A stretch of DNA of 64,000 nt. Origin: Mesorhizobium japonicum MAFF 303099. Its GTDB lineage: Bacteria; Pseudomonadota; Alphaproteobacteria; Rhizobiales; Rhizobiaceae. Position numbers and translations under genes: made by a program. The notes under the pieces are model-generated. The model saw only the letters and a program-made list of their open reading frames with translations, was not told the origin of the DNA and did no database searches. Shown piece by piece: positions 17,232 through 26,164 of the stretch; the stretch's first letter is position 1; every line of letters starts with the position of its first letter. The stretch spans positions 2,232,001 to 2,296,000 of the forward strand of contig NC_002678.2 in assembly GCF_000009625.1 (NCBI RefSeq), written 5' to 3'.

Positions 17232-17756
17232 ATGAGCCTTGCCGACGTGAAATACCTGCCGGAAACTCCGGCGCACGACCCTGAAATCGAAGCCATCAAT
17301 GACGAGGCCTTCGGGCCGGGCCGCTTCGTGCTGGCAGCCTACAAGATCCGCGAAGCCGGCGGTCACGAGCGCGCGCTTTCCTTTGTCGCGGTCGATGGCG
17401 ATCTCGTCGTCGCCTCGGTGCGCATGACCCGCATCGCCGCTGGTGCCGGCCGCGCGCTGATGCTCGGGCCGCTCGCAGTGCGGCCGGCCTTCAAGAATCT
17501 CGGCATCGGCCGCCGGCTGGTGGGAATCGCACTGGAGGCGGCTGCAAAGGCCGGCGCGCCCGCCGTCATACTGGTCGGCGACGAGCCCTATTACGGGCCG
17601 CTCGGCTTCAAGCGCATCCCGCGCGGCCAGATCTCGATGCCGCGCCCTGTCGATCTCGACCGGCTTTTGTCGCACGAGATCACGCCGGGCGCTGTGGCCA
17701 GACTCACCGGCGAGGTCGGCCATGCCACCCAGGCCAGGGTCGCCGAGCACGTTTAG
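17232..17756 (+). CDS. GNAT-family N-acetyltransferase
   Basis: I start this 174-residue protein at the ATG at 17232. An upstream TTG at 17133 would add 33 residues of no family character. The acetyl-CoA binding motif A is LGPLAVRPAFKNLGIGRRLV near residues 78-97, followed by VGDEPYYGPLGFKRI, typical of the YhbS-like branch of GNATs. The acceptor is unknown and could be a small molecule or a protein N-terminus. It is cytoplasmic. Confidence 0.83.
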   Translation: MSLADVKYLPETPAHDPEIEAINDEAFGPGRFVLAAYKIREAGGHERALSFVAVDGDLVVASVRMTRIAAGAGRALMLGPLAVRPAFKNLGIGRRLVGIALEAAAKAGAPAVILVGDEPYYGPLGFKRIPRGQISMPRPVDLDRLLSHEITPGAVARLTGEVGHATQARVAEHV

Positions 17757-17807
17757 GCGAAGGCTTGACCTTGACCGTCGATCCGGGCCTGATCCGTCCC
17801 TGCTTTC

Positions 17808-17868
17808 TTGGAGCAATTCCAGGAAGATGTGAAACGGTTCGGCGCTTTCGTGAATGATGAATTGCTCC
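17808..17868. repeat. Imperfect intergenic palindrome (Rhizobiales type)
   Basis: GGAGCAATTC at the left pairs with GAATTGCTCC at the right, enclosing CAGGAAGATGTGAAACGG and variable sequence. It sits directly before the ribosome-binding site of the SDR gene at 17885. The sequence resembles short repeats scattered between genes in Mesorhizobium and relatives; the copy number was not checked. Confidence 0.5.
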
Positions 17869-17884
17869 GGGAGAGGATGACGCC

Positions 17885-18646
17885 ATGAACCCGAACGGCC
17901 AGATCGCGATCGTCACCGGCGGCGGCTCCGGCCTTGGCGAGGCAACGGCGCGCGCGCTTGCCGCCAAGGGTGCCCGCGTCGCCATCTTCGATGTCGGTAT
18001 CGAGCGCGCGGCCAAGGTCGCGGCCGACATCGGCGGCATTTCCGTCCAATGCGACGTCAGCAGCGCCGACAGTGGCACTGCGGCCCTCGCCGAGACAGCG
18101 AGCAAGCTCGGCGAGCCACGCATCCTGGTCAATTGCGCCGGCATCGCCATTGGCGTGAAGACCATCGGCAAGGACGGACCGCATCCGCTCGATCAATACC
18201 GCAAGGTTATCGAGGTCAATCTGATCGGCACCTTCAACATGATCCGCCTCGTCGCCGACCGCGCCGCCAGCCTCGAGCCGCTGCAGGGCGGCGAGCGTGG
18301 TGTCATCGTCAACACCGCTTCGGTCGCCGCCTATGACGGCCAGATCGGCCAGGCCGCCTACTCCGCTTCGAAGGGCGGCGTGGTCGGCATGACCCTGCCG
18401 GTGGCGCGCGACCTTGCCCGTTCCGGCATCCGCGTCTGCACCATCGCACCCGGCATCTTCAAGACACCGATGATGGCCGGCATGCCGCAGGAGGTGCAGG
18501 ATTCGCTCGGCGCCGCCGTGCCCTTCCCGTCCCGTCTCGGCGAACCATCCGAATATGCGGCACTTGCCTTGCACATCATCGAAAACCAGATGCTGAACGG
18601 CGAAACCATCCGTCTCGACGGCGCCATCCGCATGGCGCCGAAATAG
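17885..18646 (+). CDS. SDR-family 3-hydroxyacyl-CoA dehydrogenase-like protein (HSD10 type)
   Basis: This 253-residue protein has the SDR motifs [12 protein letters not shown] near residue 11, [18 protein letters not shown] and YSASKGG. The stretch [20 protein letters not shown], the downstream [19 protein letters not shown] and the insertion around [11 protein letters not shown] match the type-2 3-hydroxyacyl-CoA / 2-methyl-3-hydroxybutyryl-CoA dehydrogenases. It would use NAD in fatty or branched-chain acid breakdown. GAGAGGATGACGCC precedes the ATG. No other beta-oxidation genes are adjacent, so the substrate is inferred from similarity only. Confidence 0.85.
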   Translation: MNPNGQIAIVTGGGSGLGEATARALAAKGARVAIFDVGIERAAKVAADIGGISVQCDVSSADSGTAALAETASKLGEPRILVNCAGIAIGVKTIGKDGPHPLDQYRKVIEVNLIGTFNMIRLVADRAASLEPLQGGERGVIVNTASVAAYDGQIGQAAYSASKGGVVGMTLPVARDLARSGIRVCTIAPGIFKTPMMAGMPQEVQDSLGAAVPFPSRLGEPSEYAALALHIIENQMLNGETIRLDGAIRMAPK

Positions 18647-18762
18647 TATAAGTCACCCGGAAGTGCGATGCGGCTCCAGGCGACTTGCATAGAACGCTTG
18701 CCAGGACCGGCATCATCGTCTGATAAGTGGAACAAGAAAATCAACTTAGCAGGACGAAACCG

Positions 18763-19542
18763 TTGGACGATCGAAAGAAGGACGTGATCCGCCAAACCGA
18801 CGCCGAGGCGATCCGGTTGGCGAAGACGCTTCTGCGCAGCGCCCGCTTCGGCGCCCTGGCGGTGCTGGAGCCGCGGACCGGGTCGCCGCTGGCGAGCCGG
18901 GTCGGCGTCGCCACCGACATCGACGGCGCGCCGCTGATCCTGGTCTCGATGCTCTCGGCGCACACGCCCGCCATGCTTGCCGATCCGCGCTGTTCCCTGC
19001 TGCTCGGCGAGCCCGGCAAAGGCGACCCGCTGGCGCATCCGCGCTTGTCGCTGATCTGCCAGGCATCGCGGCTCGAGCGTGGCTCTGACGCGCACACCCG
19101 CGCCGAGCGCCGCTATCTCAACCGCAATCCCAAGGCGAACCTCTATGCCGGGCTCGGCGACTTCTCGATCTTTCGCCTCGAGCCGCAGCGCGCCAGCCTC
19201 AATGGCGGCTTCGGCAAGGCCTATCTGCTCGATCGCTCCGATCTCGTCACTGTCGGCCCCATCGTCCAAGAGCTTGCGGCGAGCGAACAATCCGCCATCG
19301 AGCACATGAACGCGGACCATCTGGACGCGATCGCCGTTTACGCGCATGATTACGCCGGGGCATCTTCCGACGGCTGGGGCATCGCCGGTTTGGACGCCGA
19401 TGGCATGGATCTCGTGTCGGGAGACAATGTTTGCCGGGTATTCTTTCCACAACCCCTGATAGCGGCGCGGGAATTACGGCCCGTTCTGGTCGAAATGGCC
19501 AGGGGCGGCCGCGCGGCCAGGCAGGCAAATAATGAAACTTAA
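18763..19542 (+). CDS. HugZ-like heme-utilisation / pyridoxamine-phosphate-oxidase-fold protein
   Basis: I start this 259-residue protein at TTG 18763 because AGGA lies eight bases upstream; a GTG at 18727 is in frame but has no such site. The N-terminal split-barrel flavin-binding-like domain contains RFGALAVLE, GSPLASRVGVATD and LLLGEPGKGDPLAHPRLSL. A C-terminal DUF2470-like domain begins at SAIEHMNADHLDAIAVYAHD. This two-domain layout is that of HugZ-type proteins, which bind or degrade heme. The gene is followed by a NolR-like regulator. No Fur or Irr box was recognised upstream. Confidence 0.78.
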   Translation: MDDRKKDVIRQTDAEAIRLAKTLLRSARFGALAVLEPRTGSPLASRVGVATDIDGAPLILVSMLSAHTPAMLADPRCSLLLGEPGKGDPLAHPRLSLICQASRLERGSDAHTRAERRYLNRNPKANLYAGLGDFSIFRLEPQRASLNGGFGKAYLLDRSDLVTVGPIVQELAASEQSAIEHMNADHLDAIAVYAHDYAGASSDGWGIAGLDADGMDLVSGDNVCRVFFPQPLIAARELRPVLVEMARGGRAARQANNET

Positions 19543-19673
19543 TTGCATTTGATCAAAAGCAACACTTGAGATTTAAAAGAAATGTTCTACCCTTCGGTGA
19601 TGGCGCTGACTCGTCGGTGGCCATTCGCAAGTGAATTTATGGATTCAGGCACCATTGCCCCCATGGCGCCTCG

Positions 19674-20042
19674 ATGAGCAAAAAGCATGGGGCATTCATG
19701 GTCTCGACAAAGCTAATCGCCAACGCCGAATCTGCTGCCGAATTTTTGATGCTCATGGGCAACGAAAAGCGGCTGTTGATTATGAGCTATCTGATCGACG
19801 GTGAAATGTCGGTCGGCGCCATCGCCGACAAGGTGATGCTCAGCCAATCCGCGCTCTCGCAGCATCTGGCCAAGCTGCGGGCGCTTGACCTCGTGGAAAC
19901 CCGCCGCGACCGTCAGATGATCTATTACTCCTGCAAATCCGACGCGGTGCGCGAGCTGCTTGTCGTGCTGGATGGTATTTTCGGCACCGGCAAGGAGGAC
20001 CTGTCCCAGATGGCGCAGAGATTGCGCCGCGCCGGGACTTGA
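19674..20042 (+). CDS. ArsR-family transcriptional regulator, NolR-like
   Basis: This 122-residue protein (an ATG at 19698 is an alternative start) is a single winged-helix ArsR domain: NEKRLLIMSYLI, then EMSVGAIADKVMLSQSALSQ as helix-turn-helix, then LRALDLVETRRDRQMIYYS as the wing. The recognition helix and wing are strongly reminiscent of NolR, the global repressor of nodulation and other genes in Sinorhizobium and Rhizobium. The cysteine pair used for metal sensing by classical ArsR proteins is absent, so it is not an arsenic sensor of the usual type. The targets are unknown. Confidence 0.8.
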   Translation: MSKKHGAFMVSTKLIANAESAAEFLMLMGNEKRLLIMSYLIDGEMSVGAIADKVMLSQSALSQHLAKLRALDLVETRRDRQMIYYSCKSDAVRELLVVLDGIFGTGKEDLSQMAQRLRRAGT

Positions 20043-20145
20043 CCGGACGCTCCTGCGGCCGCTTACCTCGCTGACGATTTTCGGAACGTGGCTTGTGCGT
20101 CTCTCCCGACGCACGGCCCACGCTCTCGATATTTGAGCGCAGGAC

Positions 20146-20943
20146 ATGGACCCAATCCGCATCGACGATCCACGGGATTCACGCGTCGCCGCCTATCTCG
20201 ATATCCGCGAACGCGATCTCGCCGGCCGGCAAGGCCGTTTCGTCGCCGAAGGCAAGGTGGTCCTCGATCTGCTTCTGTCGTCCGGCCGCTTCGGCGCCGA
20301 ATCCGTTCTTGTCCTGGAAAACCGGCTCGGCGGCCTGGAGGACATCCTGCACAAGGCGCCGGCGGACCTGCCGGTCTATGTCGTCACCAGCGCGGTGATG
20401 GATGCGATCGCCGGCTTCCATATGCATCGCGGCATCCTGGCCATCGGCCGCAAGGCGACGCCGCAAGCGCCCGGGCCGTTGCTGGATGCCTTGCCCGACC
20501 AGGCATTGGTGCTGGTGCTCGTCGGCATCGCCAACCACGACAATATGGGCTCGATCTTCCGCAATGCCGCCGCCTTCGGCGCCGATGCGGTGCTGATGGA
20601 TACGACATGCTGCGATCCGCTGTACCGCAAGGCGATCCGCGTTTCCGTCGGCGCCGCGCTCAAGATCCCGTTTGCGTCCTTCACCGACACATCAGGCTTT
20701 ACCGCGATGCTCGCCGAACGGGGTTTTGAACAACTTGCCCTATCGCCGCGCGGACGAACCGACATACGCGATGCAAAGCCGGCCGAGCGCCTGGCGCTCT
20801 ATCTCGGCACCGAGGGCGAAGGCCTGCCCGAACGCCTGCTTGCGCGCCTGCAAACCGTGCGGATCACCATGTCGAAAGGCTTCGACAGCCTGAACGTCGC
20901 GGCAGCGTCAGCCATTGCCCTGCATCACTTCTCGCATCGTTGA
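20146..20943 (+). CDS. SpoU/TrmH-family RNA 2'-O-ribose methyltransferase
   Basis: This 265-residue protein has an N-terminal RNA-binding domain (GRFVAEGKVVLDLLLSS) and a C-terminal SPOUT domain. The three SpoU motifs are in order: NHDNMGSIFRNAAAFGADAV, LYLGTEGEGLP, and MSKGFDSLNVAAASAIALH. It would methylate a ribose 2'-OH in tRNA or rRNA using S-adenosylmethionine; the target site cannot be inferred. The gene is convergent with the coiled-coil protein gene 26 bp away. Confidence 0.87.
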   Translation: MDPIRIDDPRDSRVAAYLDIRERDLAGRQGRFVAEGKVVLDLLLSSGRFGAESVLVLENRLGGLEDILHKAPADLPVYVVTSAVMDAIAGFHMHRGILAIGRKATPQAPGPLLDALPDQALVLVLVGIANHDNMGSIFRNAAAFGADAVLMDTTCCDPLYRKAIRVSVGAALKIPFASFTDTSGFTAMLAERGFEQLALSPRGRTDIRDAKPAERLALYLGTEGEGLPERLLARLQTVRITMSKGFDSLNVAAASAIALHHFSHR

Positions 20944-20969
20944 GCAAGGGCGACGGCGGCACCGCCGCT

Positions 20970-22145
20970 TCAGTTCGCGTCAGCCTTCTGCAAGGCCCGC
21001 ACACGGTCGGCGAGGCTGCGATCGCCGCTGTTGGATCGGCTGTCCTGCGGTGCCGCCAGCGCCTTGGCGATCGGTGAATCGGGTCCCTCGAGCTTGGCCG
21101 TAAGGTGGACGACTTCAGCCGCCAGCTCGTTCATCTGCTCGCGCAGCGCCGCACTGCCATTGGCCGTACCCGACGATGCCATGGCGCCGAGATCCGCCTT
21201 GAGCCGCTTGTTCTCGCGCGCCAGTGCGGTCAGCCTGGCCTCCAGCCGCTCGCGGTCGCTGTCGAGCTTGGCGATCGCCTGGTCCAGATCATCGCGCTGT
21301 TTGGCCTCGTCATGTCCGCCGGCTGCATCCGGCTTGCCGACCAGCCGCAAGGCCGGTCCGCCATCCTCGGCCTTCGCCTTTTCGCGCAGCCGCGCCAGCT
21401 CCTTTTCGCGGCGGTCGAGCTTGTCCTCGCGATCGGCGAGCGTCGCCAGCAGCCGTTCGACTTTCTTGTCGAGTTCGGCCACCCTTTTCTTCTCCGCCTT
21501 CAGCGCGTCGCGGGCGGCCTTGCTTTCGGCCGCGATCTCCTGCTGGCGCCGGTCCGCTTCCTTGCGCTGGCCGCGCAGCAGCGCGATGTCGCTGGCCAGC
21601 TTCTGCAATTCGGACTCCCGCGCCACGAGCTCGATCTGCCGGCTGGAGGAGGAAAAACTGGCGTCGTCATACATCTGCTCCAGCTTTTCGAGCTCGAGCG
21701 CCCGCTTCTCCAGCTTGCGTTCGGTGTCCTTGAGCCGCTCCGAAAGCCGGTGCAGTTCCTCTTCGCGCTGCCGCAGCGCCTCGTTCTTGGCGCTGAGTTC
21801 GGCGAGCGCGTGGTTCTTGTCCGTGCGTTCGATCGCCAACCCCTTCAACGCCTCGTGGCCACGACTGATCTCGACGAGCTGCTCGGCCGCTTTCTCGCGC
21901 AGCGCCTTGACGTTCATTTCGAGGCGGCGGTTTGCCATGGCGTATTCCGCTCTGATGCGGTCCTTGTCTGCCTGGATTTCGGTCTGCGTCAGCGGGATGG
22001 AGGCCTCGATGCGCCTGCGCGTCAACGTGACGGCACGGCGCCAGACAGCCGGAGCCACGATCAGCGCCAGGAAGCCGGCGCAGAGAAAGCCGAGGGCAAA
22101 GAACAGGACCGACTGAACCAAAGGACTACCTGCTATCGGCGGCAA
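20970..22145 (-). CDS. Membrane-anchored coiled-coil protein
   Basis: This 391-residue protein has one N-terminal membrane helix (about residues 10-32, VLFFALGFLCAGFLALIVAP) and then nearly 300 residues of highly charged heptad-like sequence rich in E, K, R, A and L, broken by a flexible stretch at about 255-275. A predicted long cytoplasmic coiled coil is the main property. I do not recognise a named family; similar proteins are conserved hypotheticals in Rhizobiales. A scaffold or envelope-organising role is possible but unsupported. Confidence 0.7.
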   Translation of the reverse strand: MPPIAGSPLVQSVLFFALGFLCAGFLALIVAPAVWRRAVTLTRRRIEASIPLTQTEIQADKDRIRAEYAMANRRLEMNVKALREKAAEQLVEISRGHEALKGLAIERTDKNHALAELSAKNEALRQREEELHRLSERLKDTERKLEKRALELEKLEQMYDDASFSSSSRQIELVARESELQKLASDIALLRGQRKEADRRQQEIAAESKAARDALKAEKKRVAELDKKVERLLATLADREDKLDRREKELARLREKAKAEDGGPALRLVGKPDAAGGHDEAKQRDDLDQAIAKLDSDRERLEARLTALARENKRLKADLGAMASSGTANGSAALREQMNELAAEVVHLTAKLEGPDSPIAKALAAPQDSRSNSGDRSLADRVRALQKADAN

Positions 22146-22188
22146 CCGCCGGAACTGGACCGCATCACACTGGCATGGCGGAAATCCG

Positions 22189-22216
22189 GCGCTGCGGCAA
22201 GAGCTTGCCGCAGCGC
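22189..22216 (-). terminator. 13-bp perfect hairpin downstream of eipA
   Basis: GCGCTGCGGCAAG and CTTGCCGCAGCGC pair perfectly with a 2-nt gap. It lies 65 bp beyond the eipA stop on the minus strand and just upstream of the coiled-coil gene. No T-run is present, so the terminator call is tentative. Confidence 0.4.
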
Positions 22217-22281
22217 GTGGAGGGTCACAGGTCTACAATTCCCATCGAAAACTTGGCATTGCGGTCACGATCGGTTGGACT

Positions 22282-22890
22282 TTAGAACGGATTCCAGGTC
22301 GCCCGCTCGGTCAGCTTCAGATAGCCGAGATTGACACCGAGCCGGGCGCCGACGCCGGTGCGGATCGGCACCAGGAGCACATTGTTGTTCTTCAGCACAT
22401 TGAAGCCGACGCCCGCCACCACATAGGCCGAACCGGCGACGCCGCCATAGCGGTTGTAGAGGTTGCTGACATCGTCGAGATTGTAGACCAGCATCATCAC
22501 CCGGGACCCCTCGCCGCCGAAATCCCAGCCCAGCGACGGGCCTTGCCAGAACACTTTGTGATCGCCGGCATTCTTGGTGTAGAGCGTGCCTTCGCCGTAG
22601 GTCAGGCCGCCGATCAGCGCGCCCGACCCCTCCTCACCGAGCAGATAGCCATTGGGCAAGCCGTAGGAGGCGAAGATCTTCTCGACGACGGTGGCGAGCC
22701 CACCCGATGTCGCGCCGAAGAACTTGTGACCGGAATCGATAATCTCCTGAGCGGTGTACTCCTGGGCCCGCAGGGCTGAAGTCGAGAAAACGAGGACGCC
22801 CATGAGCGTGATCGCCATTGAGCAGACGCGGAGAAACTTCCGGCCTGAGATGACACGGAGGAAACTCCGGTCGTAGAATCGGGAAAACAT
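22282..22890 (-). CDS. eipA: DUF1134 envelope-integrity protein EipA
   Basis: The product is 202 residues from the ATG at 22890 (GGAAG upstream); an ATG six codons earlier is also in frame. A signal segment (VCSMAITLMGVLVFSTSALRAQ) leads to a mature domain with the DUF1134 hallmarks: GATSGGLATVVEKIF, LPNGYLLGEEGSGALIGGL, FWQGPSLGWDFGG, and VGARLGVNLGYLK. In Brucella abortus EipA is a periplasmic beta-barrel-like protein needed for envelope stress resistance and directly activated by CtrA. It lies here next to chpT and ctrA, fitting that link. The promoter region 22891-23234 is shared with chpT and has TTAA-type half sites. Confidence 0.85.
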   Translation of the reverse strand: MFSRFYDRSFLRVISGRKFLRVCSMAITLMGVLVFSTSALRAQEYTAQEIIDSGHKFFGATSGGLATVVEKIFASYGLPNGYLLGEEGSGALIGGLTYGEGTLYTKNAGDHKVFWQGPSLGWDFGGEGSRVMMLVYNLDDVSNLYNRYGGVAGSAYVVAGVGFNVLKNNNVLLVPIRTGVGARLGVNLGYLKLTERATWNPF

Positions 22891-23234
22891 GCTTCCAATC
22901 TCCGTCATGGAGCACTTTCGCCGACGCCTCGCATCCGGTCCGGCTCTTTAGGCGGCCGTTAAGGATGACTGTTAGGGGCAAACTATGCCGTAATCCTTTT
23001 TCAACCATTAACTCCCACAGGAAGATGGCGGTTCGAAGGCTGGCTTTTGGGGTCGCGCGGCGCTGAAAGCCCGCGCAAACGCGCCATTTGCCCCGACGAC
23101 AATTTTGGATTTGTTGCTGTACATACGAGTGCTGTGTATTCAGAAAGCCTCGGGTTGAAGCGTGATTCGTCTGGGCAGGCGCGACGATAAATCGCTCGGC
23201 CAGGAATTGTGGAATTTTGCAGGGATTTTCACCG
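22891..23234. promoter_or_regulatory. Divergent eipA/chpT promoter region
   Basis: This 344-bp gap holds no gene. It is locally AT-rich and contains TTAA tetramers near 22958 and 23009, for example GTTAATGGTTGA read on the minus strand. They resemble half of a CtrA box (TTAA-N7-TTAA), but no perfect two-half site was found. Confidence 0.35.
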
Positions 23235-23864
23235 ATGGCCGATCTGTTCACCCTTTCCGCGCCTGACCTCGCGGCGCTTCTGTGCAGCCGCGTCTGCCAC
23301 GACATCATCTCGCCGGTCGGCGCGATCAATAACGGGCTTGAACTGCTTGACGAGGGCGGCGCCGACGAAGACGCCATGCGGCTCATCCGCCAGAGCGCCA
23401 GGAATGCCTCGGCGCGGTTGCAGTTCGCCCGCATCGCCTTCGGCGCGGCAGGCTCCGCCGGCATGCTGATCGACACCGGCGACGCCGAAGCGGTGGCGAT
23501 CGCCTTCCTCAAGAACGAAAAGCCGGAACTGACCTGGAACGGGGCACGCGCGCTGCTGCCCAAGAACAAGGTCAAGCTGCTGCTCAACCTGATCCTGGTC
23601 GCCAACGCTGCCATTCCGCGTGGCGGCAAGCTGGTCGTCACCCTCGAGAATCTTGAAACCGAGCCACGCATTTCCCTTTCGGCAAGCGGCCCGATGCTGC
23701 GCGTGCCACCGAAATTCCTCGAACTGCATTCCGGTCACAAGCCGGAAGAGCCGATCGATGCGCATTCGGTGCAGCCCTACTACACGCTGCTGCTGGCCCG
23801 CGAGGCCGGCATGACGATATCGATCCATGCGACGGCGGAAGAAATCGTGCTTTCGGCAGCCTGA
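23235..23864 (+). CDS. chpT: Histidine phosphotransferase ChpT
   Basis: ChpT shuttles phosphate from the hybrid kinase CckA to CtrA and CpdR. The product is 209 residues from the ATG at 23235. The dimerisation/phosphotransfer helix carries SRVCHDIISPVGAINNGLEL with the phosphorylated histidine at 22, and the C-terminal half is a degenerate kinase-like fold without ATP-binding motifs, as in Caulobacter ChpT. It is cytoplasmic. Its position within 1 kb of ctrA and beside a receiver protein supports the assignment. Confidence 0.88.
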   Translation: MADLFTLSAPDLAALLCSRVCHDIISPVGAINNGLELLDEGGADEDAMRLIRQSARNASARLQFARIAFGAAGSAGMLIDTGDAEAVAIAFLKNEKPELTWNGARALLPKNKVKLLLNLILVANAAIPRGGKLVVTLENLETEPRISLSASGPMLRVPPKFLELHSGHKPEEPIDAHSVQPYYTLLLAREAGMTISIHATAEEIVLSAA

Positions 23865-24088
23865 GCGTCCGGCTGCTCGCCGGGAGAACAAAGTATTTCA
23901 ACGGCGTAATATTGCCGTGACAGCTCGGCTGGCAGAAGCAGCGAAGCATTCGCGAAGAAAAGCCTCTGCGACGGCATCTTTCCAAAAATTTTACCTAAAC
24001 GCTTTTCGGGTTCTTTACCAGATCGGCCTAGGGTGCTTGGCAGATGCCCCGCACGACCGGATTGCCCCAAGGCAAAGAGGACCCGGAA

Positions 24089-24457
24089 ATGAAACGCTGT
24101 ATGTTCGTCGACGATTCAAGCGTCATCAGGAAGGTTGCAAAACGCATCCTGGGCGGTTCCGACATGGTGGTCATCGAAGCAGCCAGCGGGCTTGATGCCC
24201 TGGAGATGTGCGCCGCCGACATGCCCGACATCATCGTCGTCGACGGCGCCCTGCCCGATGTGCAGGCGGTTGACCTCATCCGCCGTGTGCGCGCCATGGA
24301 AAGCCCGACAAGGCCGCAGATCCTGATCTCGCTGGTCGAGCTCGACATCGCCTCGATCATGCGGGCCAAGCGAGCCGGCGCCCAAGGCTATCTCCTGAAA
24401 CCGTTCAATCGCCCGCAACTGCTCGAGCGTTTTCGCAACCTGAAAATCGCCGCTTGA
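24089..24457 (+). CDS. Stand-alone receiver-domain response regulator
   Basis: This 122-residue single-domain receiver starts at the ATG at 24089, with AGAGGAC upstream. It keeps the acidic pair DD at 8-9, the phospho-acceptor aspartate at 52 in IIVVDGALPD, and the lysine of LLKPFNRPQ near 104. No output domain is present. The position between chpT and ctrA suggests a place in the CtrA phosphorelay or its tuning, but it is not CpdR or DivK by obvious signature. It ends with a bidirectional terminator. Confidence 0.8.
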   Translation: MKRCMFVDDSSVIRKVAKRILGGSDMVVIEAASGLDALEMCAADMPDIIVVDGALPDVQAVDLIRRVRAMESPTRPQILISLVELDIASIMRAKRAGAQGYLLKPFNRPQLLERFRNLKIAA

Positions 24458-24492
24458 GGCGGCAGAGCCCTTTCATCGCTGATCCGTGACGC

Positions 24493-24518
24493 AAAAACCC
24501 GGCCGAAGCCGGGTTTTT
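24493..24518. terminator. Bidirectional terminator between the receiver gene and ctrA
   Basis: A perfect 11-bp stem AAAAACCCGGC/GCCGGGTTTTT with a CGAA tetraloop has a T-run on either strand. It lies between two convergent genes. Confidence 0.9.
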
Positions 24519-24555
24519 AGTCTGACATGGCAATGATTCGGGCGGTGCTCGCCGC

Positions 24556-25251
24556 TCAGGCGCTGACGCGGATGTCTTCGGGTTCGCGCAGCACGTAGCC
24601 GCGGCCCCAGACCGTCTCGATGTAGTTCTGGCCACCGGATGCGGCGTCGAGCTTCTTGCGCAATTTGCAGATGAAGACGTCGATGATCTTCAATTCCGGC
24701 TCGTCCATGCCGCCATAGAGGTGGTTGAGGAACATTTCCTTGGTGAGCGTTGTGCCCTTGCGCAGCGAGAGCAGCTCCAGCATCTGGTATTCCTTGCCGG
24801 TGAGGTGCACGCGCTGGCCGCCGACCTCGACGGTCTTGGCGTCGAGGTTGACCACCAGGTCACCGGTGGTGATGACCGACTGGGCATGGCCCTTGGAGCG
24901 TCGCACGATGGCATGGATGCGGGCCACCAGCTCGTCCTTGTGGAACGGCTTGGTCATGTAGTCGTCAGCGCCGAAGCCGAGGCCACGGACCTTGTCCTCG
25001 ATGCCGGCCATGCCGGAGAGGATCAGGATCGGCGTCTTTACCTTGGAGAGGCGAAGCGTTCTCAAGACCTCGTAGCCGGACATGTCGGGCAGGTTGAGAT
25101 CGAGAAGGATGATGTCGTAGTCGTAGAGTTTGCCCAGATCGACACCCTCTTCGCCGAGGTCCGTCGTATAGACATTGAAACTCTCCGATTTCAGCATCAG
25201 TTCGATGCTTTGTGCGGTTGCACTGTCATCTTCTATCAGCAGAACACGCAT
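24556..25251 (-). CDS. ctrA: Cell-cycle master response regulator CtrA
   Basis: CtrA is an essential OmpR-family regulator that controls replication, division and motility genes in Alphaproteobacteria. The 231-residue product has the receiver motifs [10 protein letters not shown], phospho-acceptor D51 in [17 protein letters not shown], and [17 protein letters not shown] switch residues ([10 protein letters not shown]). The DNA-binding winged helix follows ([56 protein letters not shown] in the usual order). The start at 25251 gives the canonical MRVLLIEDD. Length and sequence are near-canonical for Rhizobiales. Confidence 0.97.
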   Translation of the reverse strand: MRVLLIEDDSATAQSIELMLKSESFNVYTTDLGEEGVDLGKLYDYDIILLDLNLPDMSGYEVLRTLRLSKVKTPILILSGMAGIEDKVRGLGFGADDYMTKPFHKDELVARIHAIVRRSKGHAQSVITTGDLVVNLDAKTVEVGGQRVHLTGKEYQMLELLSLRKGTTLTKEMFLNHLYGGMDEPELKIIDVFICKLRKKLDAASGGQNYIETVWGRGYVLREPEDIRVSA

Positions 25252-25340
25252 TTCATTCCCCTTTTCTGCCGCCGGACCATTTCACGACCCGTCCTGCCCC
25301 GGAGCAGTGGTTGCCTTGTGCAGAGGCTGCCATCGAATGG

Positions 25341-25482
25341 TTAACAAAACCTAATTTCCCGTCCATGACGGTATCAGATTTTTTAACCCCTTTCTACACC
25401 CTCTTGAATCTAATAACGAATCCCATACCCAAATTCCTAATGCAACACATTAACAACCTGGACTAAGCGACTCCAGGGACTC
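25341..25482. promoter_or_regulatory. ctrA: ctrA promoter region with GANTC cluster
   Basis: Four GANTC sites (CcrM methylation target) lie within 77 bp: GAATC at 25406-25410 and 25418-25422, GACTC at 25469-25473 and 25478-25482. A CtrA-like element, TTAA-N7-TAAT, lies at 25341-25355. Methylation-sensitive ctrA transcription and CtrA autoregulation are established in Caulobacter and supported in Brucella and Sinorhizobium. The 451-bp gap between ctrA and fliJ (25252-25702) holds no gene. Confidence 0.65.
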
Positions 25483-25702
25483 ATCGACGCGCCTTCGCTT
25501 CGACGGCCGGAATTTTTACCCGGCCTTAAGTCCTGAGCCGTATGATTAACAATGCCCGTAAACGAATGGTTACCGCCGGCAAAAAACTTTAGGGTTTTGT
25601 TTCCCATAGTTCGGGAGATGCCGGTGGACACGGGCAATGCCTGGGCCTTTCCAGGTGGTTTGGACGATATGTGCGGGTGTGCGTTTCCGGGAGTACCGAA
25701 TC

Positions 25703-26080
25703 ATGAAGTCACGTGAAAACCTCGTTCGGCTGAAACAGTTTCAGGTGAATGAGAAGCGGCGGCAGCTGCTGCAGCTCGACATGATGATCGCCGAGTTCGA
25801 ACGCATGGCCGTCGAACTGGAGCTTCAGATCACCGCCGAGGAAAAGAAAGCCGGCATCACCGACATCAATCATTTCGCCTATCCGACCTTCGCCAAGGCG
25901 GCGCGCTTGCGCCGCGACAACCTCAGAAATTCGCAAAGCGACCTCGCCCAACAGCGAAGCGCTGCCGAATCATTACTCGGTGAAGCTGAAGCGGAGCTTT
26001 CCAAGGCCGAAATGCTGGAGTCGCGCGACACCAAGGTCCGCGAAGCCGAAACCGGTGGCCGTAGCGCCATGATCGGCTGA
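25703..26080 (+). CDS. fliJ: Probable flagellar export protein FliJ
   Basis: This 125-residue protein starts at MKSRENLVRLKQFQVNEKRR and is almost all helical and charged, as expected for FliJ, the small coiled-coil stalk protein that couples the FliI ATPase to the flagellar export gate. The length (125 against a usual 110-150) fits. In Caulobacter and rhizobia a fliJ-like gene sits beside ctrA, which supports the call. The ORF track-independent start was chosen because the 22 upstream codons are uncharacteristic. FliJ sequences are poorly conserved, so confidence is moderate. Confidence 0.7.
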   Translation: MKSRENLVRLKQFQVNEKRRQLLQLDMMIAEFERMAVELELQITAEEKKAGITDINHFAYPTFAKAARLRRDNLRNSQSDLAQQRSAAESLLGEAEAELSKAEMLESRDTKVREAETGGRSAMIG

Positions 26081-26164
26081 ACCGGTCGAGATCGGCACCA
26101 TCGGCGGGCGGGTAACCCATCGGGCCATCGGCCCGAACCGACCTCTTGCCGCGAGATCCCCAAT

